Shown in pieces: positions 10,889 to 19,235 of a DNA stretch of 47,064 nucleotides. The notes below the pieces were generated by a model. The model was not told the DNA's origin. It saw only the letters and a list, made by a program, of their open reading frames with translations, and ran no database searches. Origin of the DNA: an uncultured Bacteroidales bacterium (GTDB lineage Bacteria > Bacteroidota > Bacteroidia > Bacteroidales > Bacteroidaceae); NCBI GenBank assembly GCA_902771725.1, contig CACXXT010000019.1, positions 30,490-77,553 on the forward strand. The letters are read 5' to 3'. A program made the translations under genes and the position numbers. The number at the start of each line of letters is the position of its first letter. The stretch's first letter is position 1.

Positions 10889-13302
10889 ATAAAAACAAAT
10901 ATACAATGAAGAAGTATTGGAAATTGCTGCTCATGGCAGCCGGTATCGGAATCTTCACGGCCTGCGAGGACGTGCCCGAACCCTACAACATCCCGACGGA
11001 GGGGAACACTCCATCCCTGCCCACGGCAGATTACATTATTAACCAGACGTTCACTTCCAGCCTGGGAGACTTCAAGAGCCAGGCTACCAGCGGATCGCTC
11101 GCATGGACTTCAGACACACGCTATGGCGCCATCATTACGGGATATCAGGACTTTGACGGCGACGGCAACAAGGAGAACAAGCCCGGCGAGACCTACCTCA
11201 TCAGCCCGGAAATTGACCTCAGCGAGGCAGACAGCGCTTACGTCGTCATTGAACAGGCTATCAACTACGCCAAATCTACACTGGCTGACGACCACCATCT
11301 GCTCGCCCGTGTGGGCGAAGGTGAGTGGAAAGAACTCCCCATGAACCTCGATGGCCTTGGCACCTCCTTCACCTATCTCACACAGAACATCCAGCTCCCC
11401 CAGGAGTACATGGGTAAGAAAATCCAGCTCGCATTGAAGCACATCGCCCACAACGACTACTCCTCCACGTGGGAAGTGAAGAGCCTCAAGGTGGCTAAGG
11501 GACAGGCACCCGTCGCGGAAGCTGGCGAAACACCCGTCATCGAAGGTGTGGGTTCCGGCACCAAGGACGACCCCTACGACGTACCCACCACCATCAAGCT
11601 CATCGCTGCAGGTCCTCCCACAGACAAGATCTATACGAAAGGTATAGTCTGCGAAGTTAATGCATCAAGTTTCAAAGATCAATATCGTAGCCTTACTTAT
11701 TTTATATCAAATGATGGTACAAAGACAGATAAGTTGGAGGTTTATAACGGCTATGGTCTTGGTGGTGCCAAGTTTAATTCCGCAGAGGATTTGAAGGTAG
11801 GCGATGAAGTCATTGTCTATGGTCAGGTCATTAATTACAATGGTACACCAGAGTACACAACTGGTAGTCAACTTTATTTTCTCAATGGTGAGTACTCTAG
11901 TAGTGGACCCAGCGGTGATGCCAAGGGTAGTGGCACAAAGGAAGACCCCTTTAACGTTGCAGCTGCAATCTCTGGTAGTGGAAATGCATGGGTGAAGGCC
12001 TACATCGTAGGCTGGATAGAAGGTCAGAAACTAGAAGAAGGTGCTCACTTCAATGGCAACAGCTCCATTGCCTCCAACCTTCTTATCGCAGACAGTCCGG
12101 ATGAGACCAATGTTGCTAATTGTATGCCAGTCCAACTACCTGGGGGCTCCGATGCTCGCACGGCACTGAACCTTGTGGATAATCCTGGCAACTATAAGAA
12201 GGAAGTGTCTCTATATGGATCGCTGGAGAAATACTTCGGAGTTCCTGGCTTGAAGAGCGTCAGCGAATATGTTATTGATGGGCAGGGTGGGGAAACACCC
12301 AATAGCGATGCTCTCTTTGATGAGCCATTCTCTACGAATCAAGGCGCTTTTACCATTGACAACAAGAACCTGCCTTCTGGCATCTCTGCTGTATGGACGT
12401 TCAGTTCAAGCTATGGTATGGTCGCAACAGCTTATGACAAGAATAGCAAGACAAATTATGCCAGTGAAAGCTGGCTGGTATCACCAGAGATTGATTTGTT
12501 AGCTGCAAAAAATGCTACACTAACATTCAGTCATGGAGCAAACTATTTCAATGGTGCTTGCAAAGACGAGTGTTCAGTATTGGCAAAAGCTGTGGGTGAT
12601 GCAGAGTGGACGACTCTGAAAGTGGGCACTTGGCCAGCAAACGATTTCAAATTTGTTTCTTCCGGAGATGTTGATTTGAATGCCTTTGTTGGAAAGAAGG
12701 TGCAGATTGCTTTCCGTTATACAAGTACAGAGAAGAAAGCTGGCACTTGGGAAATCAAGAAGGTTCGCGTGGAAGACAGGGTGGCAGAAGGCGGCTCAGG
12801 TGGAGGCGGCGATAATCCTGATCCGCAGCCAGGTGGCGCTACGCTGGCTGATTTCACCAATGGTGACTTTGAAACTTGGGAAAATGGAATTCCTACGGGT
12901 TGGAAGAGCACTTCTTCGGCTAGCAATGCAACTCTCTCACAGAGTACTGACGCTCATAGTGGCAACTTCTCCGTCAAAGTCGGTGGCGCATCTCAGAACA
13001 AACGCTTAGCTTATCAAGAGTTGGAACTCGAGGCTGGAACTTATGCCGTTACTTTCTATGCAAAGGCTGCTACGGATGAAGGTGGAAGTGTTAATCCTGG
13101 ATATGTTCCGATGAAGGCCGATGGTAATGTTGGCAGTTATGTTTATGGTGGATATGTCAATGACCTCACAACGTCTGAATGGGTAAAAGTAGACTACGAA
13201 TTTACCCTTTCTTCCAAGTCTATAGTTTGCTTAGTCGTTATGAACTCAAAAACTCCAGGCAAGGACATTCTCGTAGATGATTATACCATCACCAAGAAAT
13301 AA
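10885..13302 (+). CDS. Multi-domain surface lipoprotein: choice-of-anchor J / OB-fold / DUF6359 / anchor J / C-terminal sandwich
   Basis: 805 residues. A lipobox F-T-A-C (Cys27) is followed by E-D. Domains inferred by reading: choice-of-anchor J (about 48-203), OB-fold of the YhcR nucleic-acid-binding type (about 226-335), DUF6359 (about 346-465), a second choice-of-anchor J (about 474-632), a Gly/Pro linker (633-651) and a carbohydrate-binding-like beta-sandwich (about 653-803). The GSGTK(D/E)DP block opens both the OB-fold and the DUF6359 domain. The start at 10885 overlaps the previous stop; ATG 10906 (MKKYWK) is a good alternative. From about base 11630 (residue about 250) codon use changes from C-ending to T/A-ending and stays so to the stop, suggesting a mosaic gene. 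Role inferred: binding a polymer at the cell surface. Confidence 0.75.
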   Translation: MNKNKYTMKKYWKLLLMAAGIGIFTACEDVPEPYNIPTEGNTPSLPTADYIINQTFTSSLGDFKSQATSGSLAWTSDTRYGAIITGYQDFDGDGNKENKPGETYLISPEIDLSEADSAYVVIEQAINYAKSTLADDHHLLARVGEGEWKELPMNLDGLGTSFTYLTQNIQLPQEYMGKKIQLALKHIAHNDYSSTWEVKSLKVAKGQAPVAEAGETPVIEGVGSGTKDDPYDVPTTIKLIAAGPPTDKIYTKGIVCEVNASSFKDQYRSLTYFISNDGTKTDKLEVYNGYGLGGAKFNSAEDLKVGDEVIVYGQVINYNGTPEYTTGSQLYFLNGEYSSSGPSGDAKGSGTKEDPFNVAAAISGSGNAWVKAYIVGWIEGQKLEEGAHFNGNSSIASNLLIADSPDETNVANCMPVQLPGGSDARTALNLVDNPGNYKKEVSLYGSLEKYFGVPGLKSVSEYVIDGQGGETPNSDALFDEPFSTNQGAFTIDNKNLPSGISAVWTFSSSYGMVATAYDKNSKTNYASESWLVSPEIDLLAAKNATLTFSHGANYFNGACKDECSVLAKAVGDAEWTTLKVGTWPANDFKFVSSGDVDLNAFVGKKVQIAFRYTSTEKKAGTWEIKKVRVEDRVAEGGSGGGGDNPDPQPGGATLADFTNGDFETWENGIPTGWKSTSSASNATLSQSTDAHSGNFSVKVGGASQNKRLAYQELELEAGTYAVTFYAKAATDEGGSVNPGYVPMKADGNVGSYVYGGYVNDLTTSEWVKVDYEFTLSSKSIVCLVVMNSKTPGKDILVDDYTITKK

Positions 13303-13322
13303 TTACAGACTGTAAACCCTGC

Positions 13323-13375
13323 ATCCGTCATCATTGCAGCTTGCAAAGAGAAAACAAACTGCAAGGATGACGGAT
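13323..13375 (+). terminator. Long hairpin between the OB-fold lipoprotein and nuclease genes
   Basis: A 17-base arm (13323-13339) pairs with 13359-13375 with one mismatch, around a 19-base loop. It starts 20 bases after the lipoprotein stop and is followed by ACTTTCT rather than a long T-run. It may be a terminator, an attenuator, or an mRNA 3'-end stabiliser within the operon. Confidence 0.6.
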
Positions 13376-13413
13376 ACTTTCTAACCTACGCCGGCAAAAT
13401 AAACGAATAAAAC

Positions 13414-14298
13414 ATGCAAAGACAAACACTACGCTCAGCACTCCTGCTGGCCATGATCCTGCCGCTCTGCCTATGGAGCTGCTCCAAGGATGACGACGAG
13501 CAGAATAGTCTGACGGCCAACACAAACGCAAACCTGGTTGCCGATGGTCCTGACGCTGCAAGGCTGGAGATGCCCAAACTGAAAGGCGGAGTCGTCAATA
13601 TGTTCCTCGTCAAGAGGCTCGGTACACGTGAAATCAATTTCTGCATCGAATGGGATATTTCCAAGAAGGCCCAGCGATGGACTGCCTTCCGATGGGACAA
13701 CACCAACAGCGGTGGCTACATCAAGCGAGAGGACAACTTCATCGAGGACACCGACATTCCTCTGGAATACAGAACGACCTATGATCACTATCGGGGTTCC
13801 GGCTACACACGAGGGCACATGTGCGCCAGTGCCGACCGCTGGAACTCCCTGGAAGCCAACCGGCAGACCTTCCTCTACAGCAATATGCAGCCCCAGCTCT
13901 ACAGTTTCAACGGAGGTATCTGGGCGAATCTTGAAATGAAGGTGCGCAGTTGGAACACGGCAGATTTCCGCGACACACTCTATGTCGCCAGAGGAGGCAC
14001 CATCGACCACACCTCGGACCTCATCGAAATCACCAGTACGGGGCTACGGGTGCCCAAGTACTTCTTTATGGCCATACTCTGCAAGAACAAGAGCAGCGTC
14101 AACGGAGGCTACAAAGCCATCGGTTTCTACATGGAACACCGTTCGTTCTATGAGGACGAGAAGAACCTCTCGCCCTACATCGTCAGCATCGACAACCTTG
14201 AGCGCCTAACAGGAATCGACTTCTTCTGCAACCTGCCCGATGCCATCGAAAACCAAGTGGAAAGCAACGTCACTCCTGCCGCATGGGGCTTCCAATGA
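13414..14298 (+). CDS. DNA/RNA non-specific endonuclease (NUC1 type), surface lipoprotein
   Basis: 294 residues. The lipoprotein signal ends L-W-S-C (Cys23) and is followed by S-K-D-D-D-E, close to the acidic lipoprotein export signal of Bacteroides, so the enzyme is probably on the cell surface. The beta-beta-alpha-metal nuclease core shows TRGHM (132-136, general-base His135), FLYSNMQPQ (metal-binding Asn157) and ANLE (Glu174). The usual first Asp of the DRGH motif is Thr here; the catalytic His, Asn and Glu are kept. Members of this family cut single- and double-stranded DNA and RNA. It is the last gene of the receptor/lipoprotein operon and complements the EEP phosphodiesterase on the other side. 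Confidence 0.88.
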   Translation: MQRQTLRSALLLAMILPLCLWSCSKDDDEQNSLTANTNANLVADGPDAARLEMPKLKGGVVNMFLVKRLGTREINFCIEWDISKKAQRWTAFRWDNTNSGGYIKREDNFIEDTDIPLEYRTTYDHYRGSGYTRGHMCASADRWNSLEANRQTFLYSNMQPQLYSFNGGIWANLEMKVRSWNTADFRDTLYVARGGTIDHTSDLIEITSTGLRVPKYFFMAILCKNKSSVNGGYKAIGFYMEHRSFYEDEKNLSPYIVSIDNLERLTGIDFFCNLPDAIENQVESNVTPAAWGFQ

Positions 14299-14349
14299 CC
14301 TATAAAAGAGTGAAATGAGTCGCGAGAAGTGAAAAAAACAGGGAAAAAG

Positions 14350-14381
14350 TTTGGCCACGTCGAAGAAAAGTACTACTTTTG
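14350..14381 (+). promoter_or_regulatory. Promoter of rpmE2
   Basis: TTTG (14350-14353), a 20-base spacer and TACTTTTG (14374-14381): a full match to the Bacteroidetes sigma-ABfr-type promoter. The leader is about 80 bases and contains the two 17-base repeats. Confidence 0.85.
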
Positions 14382-14401
14382 CGCCGCAATTTAAACAAAC
14401 A

Positions 14402-14449
14402 CCGGTACACAAGCCCGGAATTTACTCACCAGCCGGTACACAAGCCCGG
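14402..14449 (+). repeat. Pair of 17-base direct repeats in the rpmE2 leader
   Basis: CCGGTACACAAGCCCGG occurs at 14402-14418 and again, identical, at 14433-14449. Each copy starts and ends with the self-complementary CCGG, so each can fold into a small hairpin. Both lie between the promoter and the start codon of the L31 gene. Confidence 0.85.
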
Positions 14450-14469
14450 CTACAATTCTACTCAAAACA

Positions 14470-14721
14470 ATGAAACAAGGTATCCATCCCGAGAACTATC
14501 GTCCTGTCGTCTTCAAGGATATGAGCAATGGCGACATGTTCCTCAGCCGTTCCACTGCCAAGACCACTGACACCGTGGAATTCGAAGGCGAGACTTATCC
14601 CGTCGTCAAGCTGGAAATCTCCAGCAGCTCTCACCCCTTCTACACCGGTAAGAGCAAGCTCGTCGACACCGCCGGTCGCGTCGATAAGTTCATGAGCCGC
14701 TACGCTCGCAGCCGCAAGTAA
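14470..14721 (+). CDS. rpmE2: 50S ribosomal protein L31, type B
   Basis: 83 residues, the size of the type B (zinc-free) form of L31. It begins [17 protein letters not shown], lacks the CxxC zinc-binding cysteines of type A, and ends [11 protein letters not shown], all standard for this protein. It joins the large subunit near the central protuberance and contacts the 30S subunit. It is a single-gene unit with its own promoter at 14350-14381, a repeat-bearing leader and a terminator at 14746-14777. Confidence 0.95.
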   Translation: MKQGIHPENYRPVVFKDMSNGDMFLSRSTAKTTDTVEFEGETYPVVKLEISSSSHPFYTGKSKLVDTAGRVDKFMSRYARSRK

Positions 14722-14745
14722 TCAGCGACAAGGACTTTTCCAACA

Positions 14746-14777
14746 GAGAGTTTCCTGCACGGAAGCTCTCTTTTTTT
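14746..14777 (+). terminator. Rho-independent terminator of rpmE2
   Basis: GAGAGTTTCC (14746-14755) pairs with GGAAGCTCTC (14761-14770, one G-U pair) around a 5-base loop and is followed by seven Ts (14771-14777). It lies 24 bases after the L31 stop. Confidence 0.9.
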
Positions 14778-14808
14778 GTGCCCGCTGATAAAAAATGTTC
14801 ACACATTA

Positions 14809-14840
14809 TATAATAAATGCGCGCGCGTAGCGTTATTATA
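14809..14840 (+). repeat. Inverted repeat enclosing an alternating GC tract
   Basis: TATAATAA (14809-14816) and TTATTATA (14833-14840) enclose a spacer with GCGCGCGCG (14819-14827). It lies 19 bases upstream of the WecA-like start and could be an operator or a DNA-melting element. Confidence 0.55.
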
Positions 14841-14859
14841 ATAGATAAAAGATGAAAGC

Positions 14860-15969
14860 ATGGCGCCGAACAGCTTTTATATCTTGATGGCGTTCGTGAT
14901 TGGAGCCCTCTGTACGCTCATCACGATTCCGCTGATTATAGCTTTCTGCAGGAAGTTTGGTTTCTTTGACCAACCGAACCAGCGGAAGCTGCATCATGCT
15001 GCCATCCCCCGACTGGGAGGTGTGGCGTTCCTGCCGTCGCTGGCCATCAGTTTCATGGCGACCTTGCTGGCCTATGCCTCATCCACGGGTAATCTCGACA
15101 GCTTTCATATCTCTGCTGCGATAATGGCGCTCGGAGCTGCCATCATCTATCTCGTAGGACTGCTCGATGACTTGCTCGACCTGCCAGCAACCACAAAGTT
15201 CATCATTATGTTTGTTGCATCGGCGTTCATGCCTTCGTGCAACTTGGTTATCGGCAATTTGCACGGACTCTTCGGACTCTATGAACTGCCGATGTGGCTG
15301 GGCTATGGACTGACGGTGCTGGTCATCATGACGCAAGTCAACGCCCTCAATCTGATAGACGGCATCGACGGACTGTCGTCCGGAATCTCCATCATTGCTT
15401 TGGCTGTTTTCACCTACAACTTCATCGATTTGCGCAATATCGTTTTCTCCGTGGCGTCTGCAGGTCTGCTGGGAGCTGTCAGTGTGTTCTTCTTCTTCAA
15501 CGTCTTTGGCAAGGTGGGACGTCTGAAGATTTTCATGGGCGATGCAGGTAGTCTCATTCTCGGTTATGTGCTCGCTTACCTCAGTATTAAATACATGCTG
15601 GTGTCGGAGAACGATATCTACACCGATATCAATCCGTTGCTCATCCCCATCTCTCTGTTCCTGGTGCCCGTATTCGACCTCGTGCGTGTGGCGCTGACGC
15701 GTCTGGCTGTAGGCGAACCGATGTTCAAGGCAGACAAGCGCCATATTCATCATGTGCTGATGTCGGCAGGTCTGAACATGCATCAGGCGCTGTGTGTCAT
15801 TCTGGCTCTGGTGCTCTGCTTCCTGCTCCTGAATTTGTGGCTGGAGCAGGCGATGGTTCCCATCACTGTCATCTTCTTCCTCGATGTGGCTCTGTTTATC
15901 ATCTTCTTCGTGGTTGTCTACAGCATTGTCCATCATCGCGAGTCGATGGCTGAGTTGATGGCGGAGTGA
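14860..15969 (+). CDS. WecA/TagO-like undecaprenyl-phosphate sugar-1-phosphate transferase (MraY family)
   Basis: 369-residue polytopic membrane enzyme (about 11 membrane segments). Family motifs: QRKLHHAAIPRLGG near the N-terminus, GLLDDLLDL with the Asp pair (about 110), NALNLIDGIDGL (about 162), FMGDAGS (about 226) and the cytoplasmic KRHIHH (about 293), which is the WecA/TagO-type His motif rather than that of MraY. It should transfer GlcNAc-1-P or a similar sugar phosphate to undecaprenyl phosphate, starting O-antigen, capsule or another surface glycan at the inner membrane. The Wzc-like kinase and rfbA about 4-5 kb away belong to the same general process. The start is ATG 14860. Confidence 0.88.
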   Translation: MAPNSFYILMAFVIGALCTLITIPLIIAFCRKFGFFDQPNQRKLHHAAIPRLGGVAFLPSLAISFMATLLAYASSTGNLDSFHISAAIMALGAAIIYLVGLLDDLLDLPATTKFIIMFVASAFMPSCNLVIGNLHGLFGLYELPMWLGYGLTVLVIMTQVNALNLIDGIDGLSSGISIIALAVFTYNFIDLRNIVFSVASAGLLGAVSVFFFFNVFGKVGRLKIFMGDAGSLILGYVLAYLSIKYMLVSENDIYTDINPLLIPISLFLVPVFDLVRVALTRLAVGEPMFKADKRHIHHVLMSAGLNMHQALCVILALVLCFLLLNLWLEQAMVPITVIFFLDVALFIIFFVVVYSIVHHRESMAELMAE

Positions 15970-16040
15970 GGGCGCTTGGCTTGGGGTTTAGAGTTTAAAG
16001 TTTAAGGGAAGTATAAGGTATATATATATTAAGGTATAAA

Positions 16041-16110
16041 AATTTAAGGTTTAAAGTTTAATGGCGCTCGGTTATCAAGCATTTCCCATTAAACTTTAAA
16101 CCTTAAAATT
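16041..16110. terminator. Large AT-rich inverted repeat between convergent genes
   Basis: The arm 16041-16064 pairs with 16086-16110 (24 bp, one bulged base) around a 21-base loop. The arms are built from TTTAAACTTTAAACC-like sequence. It separates the convergent wecA-like and rny genes and may terminate both. Confidence 0.65.
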
Positions 16111-16130
16111 TAAACTAAATGCACGCTGTA

Positions 16131-17690
16131 TTACTTTGCGTAGCTCACAGCGCGAGTCTCGCGGATGACCGTGATCTTCACCTGACCGGGATAGGTCATT
16201 TCGTTCTGGATCTTGGTGGCGATGTCGGTTGAGAGCTGTTCGATCTGGGTGTCGTCTATCTTGTCTGCACCAACGATAACGCGCAGTTCGCGACCGGCTT
16301 GGATGGCGTAGGTCTTGGTGACGCCAGGATAGCTCATGGCTATATTTTCCAGATCCTTCAGTCGCTTGATATAAGCTTCGGCAATCTCGCGACGGGCACC
16401 AGGACGGGCGCCGCTGATGGCGTCACAGACCTGCACTATGGGAGCGATGAGCGATGTCATCTCCATCTCCTCGTGGTGGGCACCGATGGCGTTGCAGATG
16501 TCGGGCTTCTCCTTGTATTTCTCTGCCAGCTTGGCACCATAGAGTGCGTGTGGCAATTCGGGCTCTTCGTCGGGCACTTTACCGATATCATGTAGCAGTC
16601 CGGCGCGCTTGGCTTTCTTGGCATTCAGACCCAGTTCGCTGGCCATGACGGCACATAGATTTGCTGTCTCGCGGGCGTGCTGCAGCAGGTTCTGTCCATA
16701 GCTGGAGCGATATTTCATCTTTCCCACGATACGTATGAGCTCGGGATGAAGGCCGTGGATGCCGAGGTCGATGGCGGTGCGCTTGCCCACTTCCATAATT
16801 TCCTCGTCTACCTGCTTCTTCACCTTGGCCACGACTTCCTCGATGCGGGCGGGATGTATGCGGCCGTCGGCCACCAGCTGGTGCAGTGCCAGACGGGCTA
16901 TTTCGCGGCGTACGGGGTCGAAGCCACTGATGACGATGCTCTCCGGTGTGTCGTCCACGACGATTTCCACTCCTGCAGCTGCTTCGAGTGCACGGATGTT
17001 ACGCCCTTCGCGACCAATGACGCGACCCTTCACATCGTCGTTCTCGATGTGGAAGACGGTGACGCTGTTCTCCACGGCAGCCTCCGTGGCAACTCGCTGG
17101 ATGGTCTGAATGACGATGCGCTTGGCCTCTTTGTTGGCTGTCATCTTCGCATCGTCCATGATCTCGTTGATATAGCTTGCGGCATCGGTCTTGGCTTCGT
17201 CCTTCAGGGTTTCAATCAGTCGTTCCTTTGCTTCTTCGGCAGTGAGACCGCTGATTTTCTCCAGCTGTGTGCGTTCCTGGTTAATGAGGTTCTCGAGGCG
17301 CTGGCTCAGTTCCTCCTCGCGCTTCTGCAGCAGTGCCTGCTGCTGTTCCATGCGCTTGCGCTCGTTCTCTTGTTCGTTTTTGCGGCGATTGAGTTCGTCC
17401 TGACGCTGGTTCAGGCTGAGTTCGCGCTGCTTGATGCGGTTCTCGCTCTGCTGAATCTGCTGGTTGCGCTGCTGCACTTCCTTTTCGAGTTCAGCTTTCT
17501 TGTTTAGAAACTTCTCCTTGACTTCAAGTAGTTTCTTCTGCTTGATGACTTCAGCCTCTTTCTGGGCTTCTTCTCGCAGCTGCTTCATCTGCGCGGGCTT
17601 GATGCGTCGATACCAGATGAGCAGGTAGATGACTGCTGCCACGGCGATGACGGCAGATGCGATGGTGATTATCAATCCTGTTAGTGACAT
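16131..17690 (-). CDS. rny: Ribonuclease Y
   Basis: 519 residues from ATG 17688-17690; an upstream alternative would add an N-terminus unlike the family. Order of parts: one membrane helix (2-26), a long Gln/Glu/Arg-rich coiled coil (about 35-180), a KH RNA-binding domain with [11 protein letters not shown] (222-232) and an HD phosphohydrolase domain with HDIGK (metal-binding His367-Asp368). RNase Y is a membrane-tethered endoribonuclease that starts mRNA decay. It lies downstream of zapA on the same strand, separated by about 120 bases that contain a structured RNA. Confidence 0.96.
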   Translation of the reverse strand: MSLTGLIITIASAVIAVAAVIYLLIWYRRIKPAQMKQLREEAQKEAEVIKQKKLLEVKEKFLNKKAELEKEVQQRNQQIQQSENRIKQRELSLNQRQDELNRRKNEQENERKRMEQQQALLQKREEELSQRLENLINQERTQLEKISGLTAEEAKERLIETLKDEAKTDAASYINEIMDDAKMTANKEAKRIVIQTIQRVATEAAVENSVTVFHIENDDVKGRVIGREGRNIRALEAAAGVEIVVDDTPESIVISGFDPVRREIARLALHQLVADGRIHPARIEEVVAKVKKQVDEEIMEVGKRTAIDLGIHGLHPELIRIVGKMKYRSSYGQNLLQHARETANLCAVMASELGLNAKKAKRAGLLHDIGKVPDEEPELPHALYGAKLAEKYKEKPDICNAIGAHHEEMEMTSLIAPIVQVCDAISGARPGARREIAEAYIKRLKDLENIAMSYPGVTKTYAIQAGRELRVIVGADKIDDTQIEQLSTDIATKIQNEMTYPGQVKITVIRETRAVSYAK

Positions 17691-17699
17691 GGTTGTTGT

Positions 17700-17805
17700 T
17701 AAATGTTGTATTGTGATAAATGATAACGCACCGACCACAGCCCACTTCTTCCCTAACGTCATAGGGAGCAGGCAAAGGCAGGTGCGTTGTAGAGAGAGAT
17801 TGCAA
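17700..17805 (-). ncRNA. ssrS: Structured RNA between zapA and rny, candidate 6S RNA
   Basis: On the minus strand an 8-bp closing stem, AACGCACC with GGTGCGTT (17781-17788 with 17725-17732), encloses an asymmetric internal loop of about 13 and 17 bases, and then a terminal hairpin TCCCTA / TAGGGA (17762-17767 with 17750-17755). A long bubbled hairpin next to zapA is what is expected of 6S RNA, which binds RNA polymerase. From memory, Bacteroidetes genomes often carry ssrS between zapA and rny. The outer ends given are approximate; only 17725-17788 is directly supported by pairing. An rny leader element is the alternative. Confidence 0.5.
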
Positions 17806-17809
17806 GTTA

Positions 17810-18100
17810 TTACTTCAGGGCATCGTTGACCTCATTGATGAGGCCGTTGAGCTGTGCCATGATAGGCTCGAGGTTGCCGTTGGCTTTGGTCTTCTCGAAC
17901 CTTACGGCAATGTCTATGAGTGTCATCAACTGGTACATGGTAGTGCTCTGTCCTGTATAGGAGTTCACATAGTGCGTGTACTGCTTGTTGATGAGCTTCT
18001 CGGCGTTGCGGTAGAATATTTCTTCATCGCGCTTGGCGTCGATGCTGAAATTCTGTCCGCATAACTTGAGTGTTATCTTTAGGGTATCGCTGACTTCCAT
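17810..18100 (-). CDS. zapA: Cell division protein ZapA
   Basis: 96 residues, the usual ZapA length. The N-terminal beta-rich part ([19 protein letters not shown]) is followed by a long amphipathic helix (about 25-90), as in ZapA, which cross-links FtsZ filaments and stabilises the Z ring. It lies 61 bases downstream of the small coiled-coil protein gene and upstream of the candidate 6S RNA and rny. All appear to be one transcription unit from the promoter at 18515-18545. Confidence 0.88.
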   Translation of the reverse strand: MEVSDTLKITLKLCGQNFSIDAKRDEEIFYRNAEKLINKQYTHYVNSYTGQSTTMYQLMTLIDIAVRFEKTKANGNLEPIMAQLNGLINEVNDALK

Positions 18101-18161
18101 TTATTGTTTTCTTCTGTTGTTGTTACGTTTGCTCGGGCTTAAGTTCCAGTCCTCTTCTGTG

Positions 18162-18473
18162 TCAAGAGGCTTCGAGTCCCGTGCCCTTGAGCAGGGCGAT
18201 ACACTTGTCTACGTCTCGCACCAGTTTGGCAATTCGCTGCCGTGCTGCGGCAATATCCTTGTCGCCGACTTCCAGCATCTTTGCCATTTTGAGGTTTGCA
18301 TAGTTGGCTGCGAGCAGTTCGTTCTGCTTCTTGAGCTCCTGGAGTTCGCTGTCTTTCCGCACCAATTCTTCCAACAGCTCTTCGTTGTCCTCTTTCAATT
18401 GCGTGAACTTGAGGATGAGCTGCCGTGTCCGTGTTTCCAGCAGGCGTATCGTTTTCTCTTCTTCGGAGGTCAT
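18162..18473 (-). CDS. Small coiled-coil protein (ZapB-like, unproven)
   Basis: 103 residues, mostly one heptad-repeat helix (about 8-70) rich in Glu, Leu and Lys, ending in a charged segment with a conserved-looking DVDKCIALLKG. I recognise no defined domain. Its length, coiled coil and position just before zapA make a division role like that of ZapB reasonable, but this is inference from context. It is the first gene of the unit that goes on to zapA and rny. A small hairpin (GCCACA / TGTGGC, 18491-18504) lies in its leader. Confidence 0.7.
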   Translation of the reverse strand: MTSEEEKTIRLLETRTRQLILKFTQLKEDNEELLEELVRKDSELQELKKQNELLAANYANLKMAKMLEVGDKDIAAARQRIAKLVRDVDKCIALLKGTGLEAS

Positions 18474-18514
18474 TTCTTAGCCAATTTAGTGCCACAGATG
18501 TGGCTTTAACGGCG

Positions 18515-18545
18515 CAAAGGTAACATTTAGTTTCCGTTTGTGCAA
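18515..18545 (-). promoter_or_regulatory. Promoter of the coiled-coil / zapA / rny unit
   Basis: Minus strand: TTG (18543-18545), a 20-base spacer and TACCTTTG (18515-18522). The start codon of the first gene lies 42 bases further on. Confidence 0.75.
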
Positions 18546-18561
18546 GTTTGAGAGCTGTTTT

Positions 18562-19194
18562 TTATTTATCTTCTTCGATATTGGGCCGCTTTTCCTTCTT
18601 AGCAAGCATCACAGTGGTGTAAACATACTCGCTCATCCAGCTTTCAGAGAACCCAAGTCTCTCTTGATAGAGTCGGATTTGTGCTACAGTCCGTCGGACG
18701 TTGTCATCCTTCCATTCGTTCTTGGTTACCAAGTCGTGCACGGTCTTTTCCGTCATGGTTTTCAGGGCTCCGCGCATGAATGCCGGCAGGCGGAATTTCC
18801 ATTGCATGAGGTTGCCCATGACCATCATCAGGTCTTGGGAGAATCCCTGGAACTGAAGCATGTATGGTTGCACGTCCTGCAACTTCTTGCAGCGCTTCTT
18901 GACGCTGTTGTCTATTTCCGCAGGGAATGTTTCGCTGACGTGGTAGATCTCGTTGAGCATCTTGGCGCAGCGTTTCTTCTCGCCTACGCCCAGCTTGTTG
19001 TTGACGGTGGGTACTTTCAGAGTCTGCTTGAACACGCGGAGGTCGGGTAGGGCAGCGAGGTTACTGATGCCCACCTGTGCAGCGATGCTGGCTTGCAGAT
19101 ATACTCGAATGAGCGTCATGAAATCTTCCATGCCGCCCACTTTGGCCTGTGTCTCAGCCGTTTTCCGACCAAAGAGTTTGCTAAAGAATGACAT
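18562..19194 (-). CDS. Conserved hypothetical protein (about 210 aa)
   Basis: 210 residues from ATG 19192-19194 (MSFFSKLFGRK); an in-frame TTG nine bases upstream is less likely. No signal peptide or membrane segment. It is mainly helical with many Lys/Met, and a run near residues 95-105 is rich in Lys and Arg. I do not recognise the family. It lies 41 bases downstream of rfbA on the same strand, so it is probably co-transcribed with it, and just upstream of the zapA unit's own promoter. No function is proposed. Confidence 0.7.
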   Translation of the reverse strand: MSFFSKLFGRKTAETQAKVGGMEDFMTLIRVYLQASIAAQVGISNLAALPDLRVFKQTLKVPTVNNKLGVGEKKRCAKMLNEIYHVSETFPAEIDNSVKKRCKKLQDVQPYMLQFQGFSQDLMMVMGNLMQWKFRLPAFMRGALKTMTEKTVHDLVTKNEWKDDNVRRTVAQIRLYQERLGFSESWMSEYVYTTVMLAKKEKRPNIEEDK

Positions 19195-19235
19195 TAATGG
19201 CAATTAACGATTAACAGTTAAAGGATTAGCGGGAT

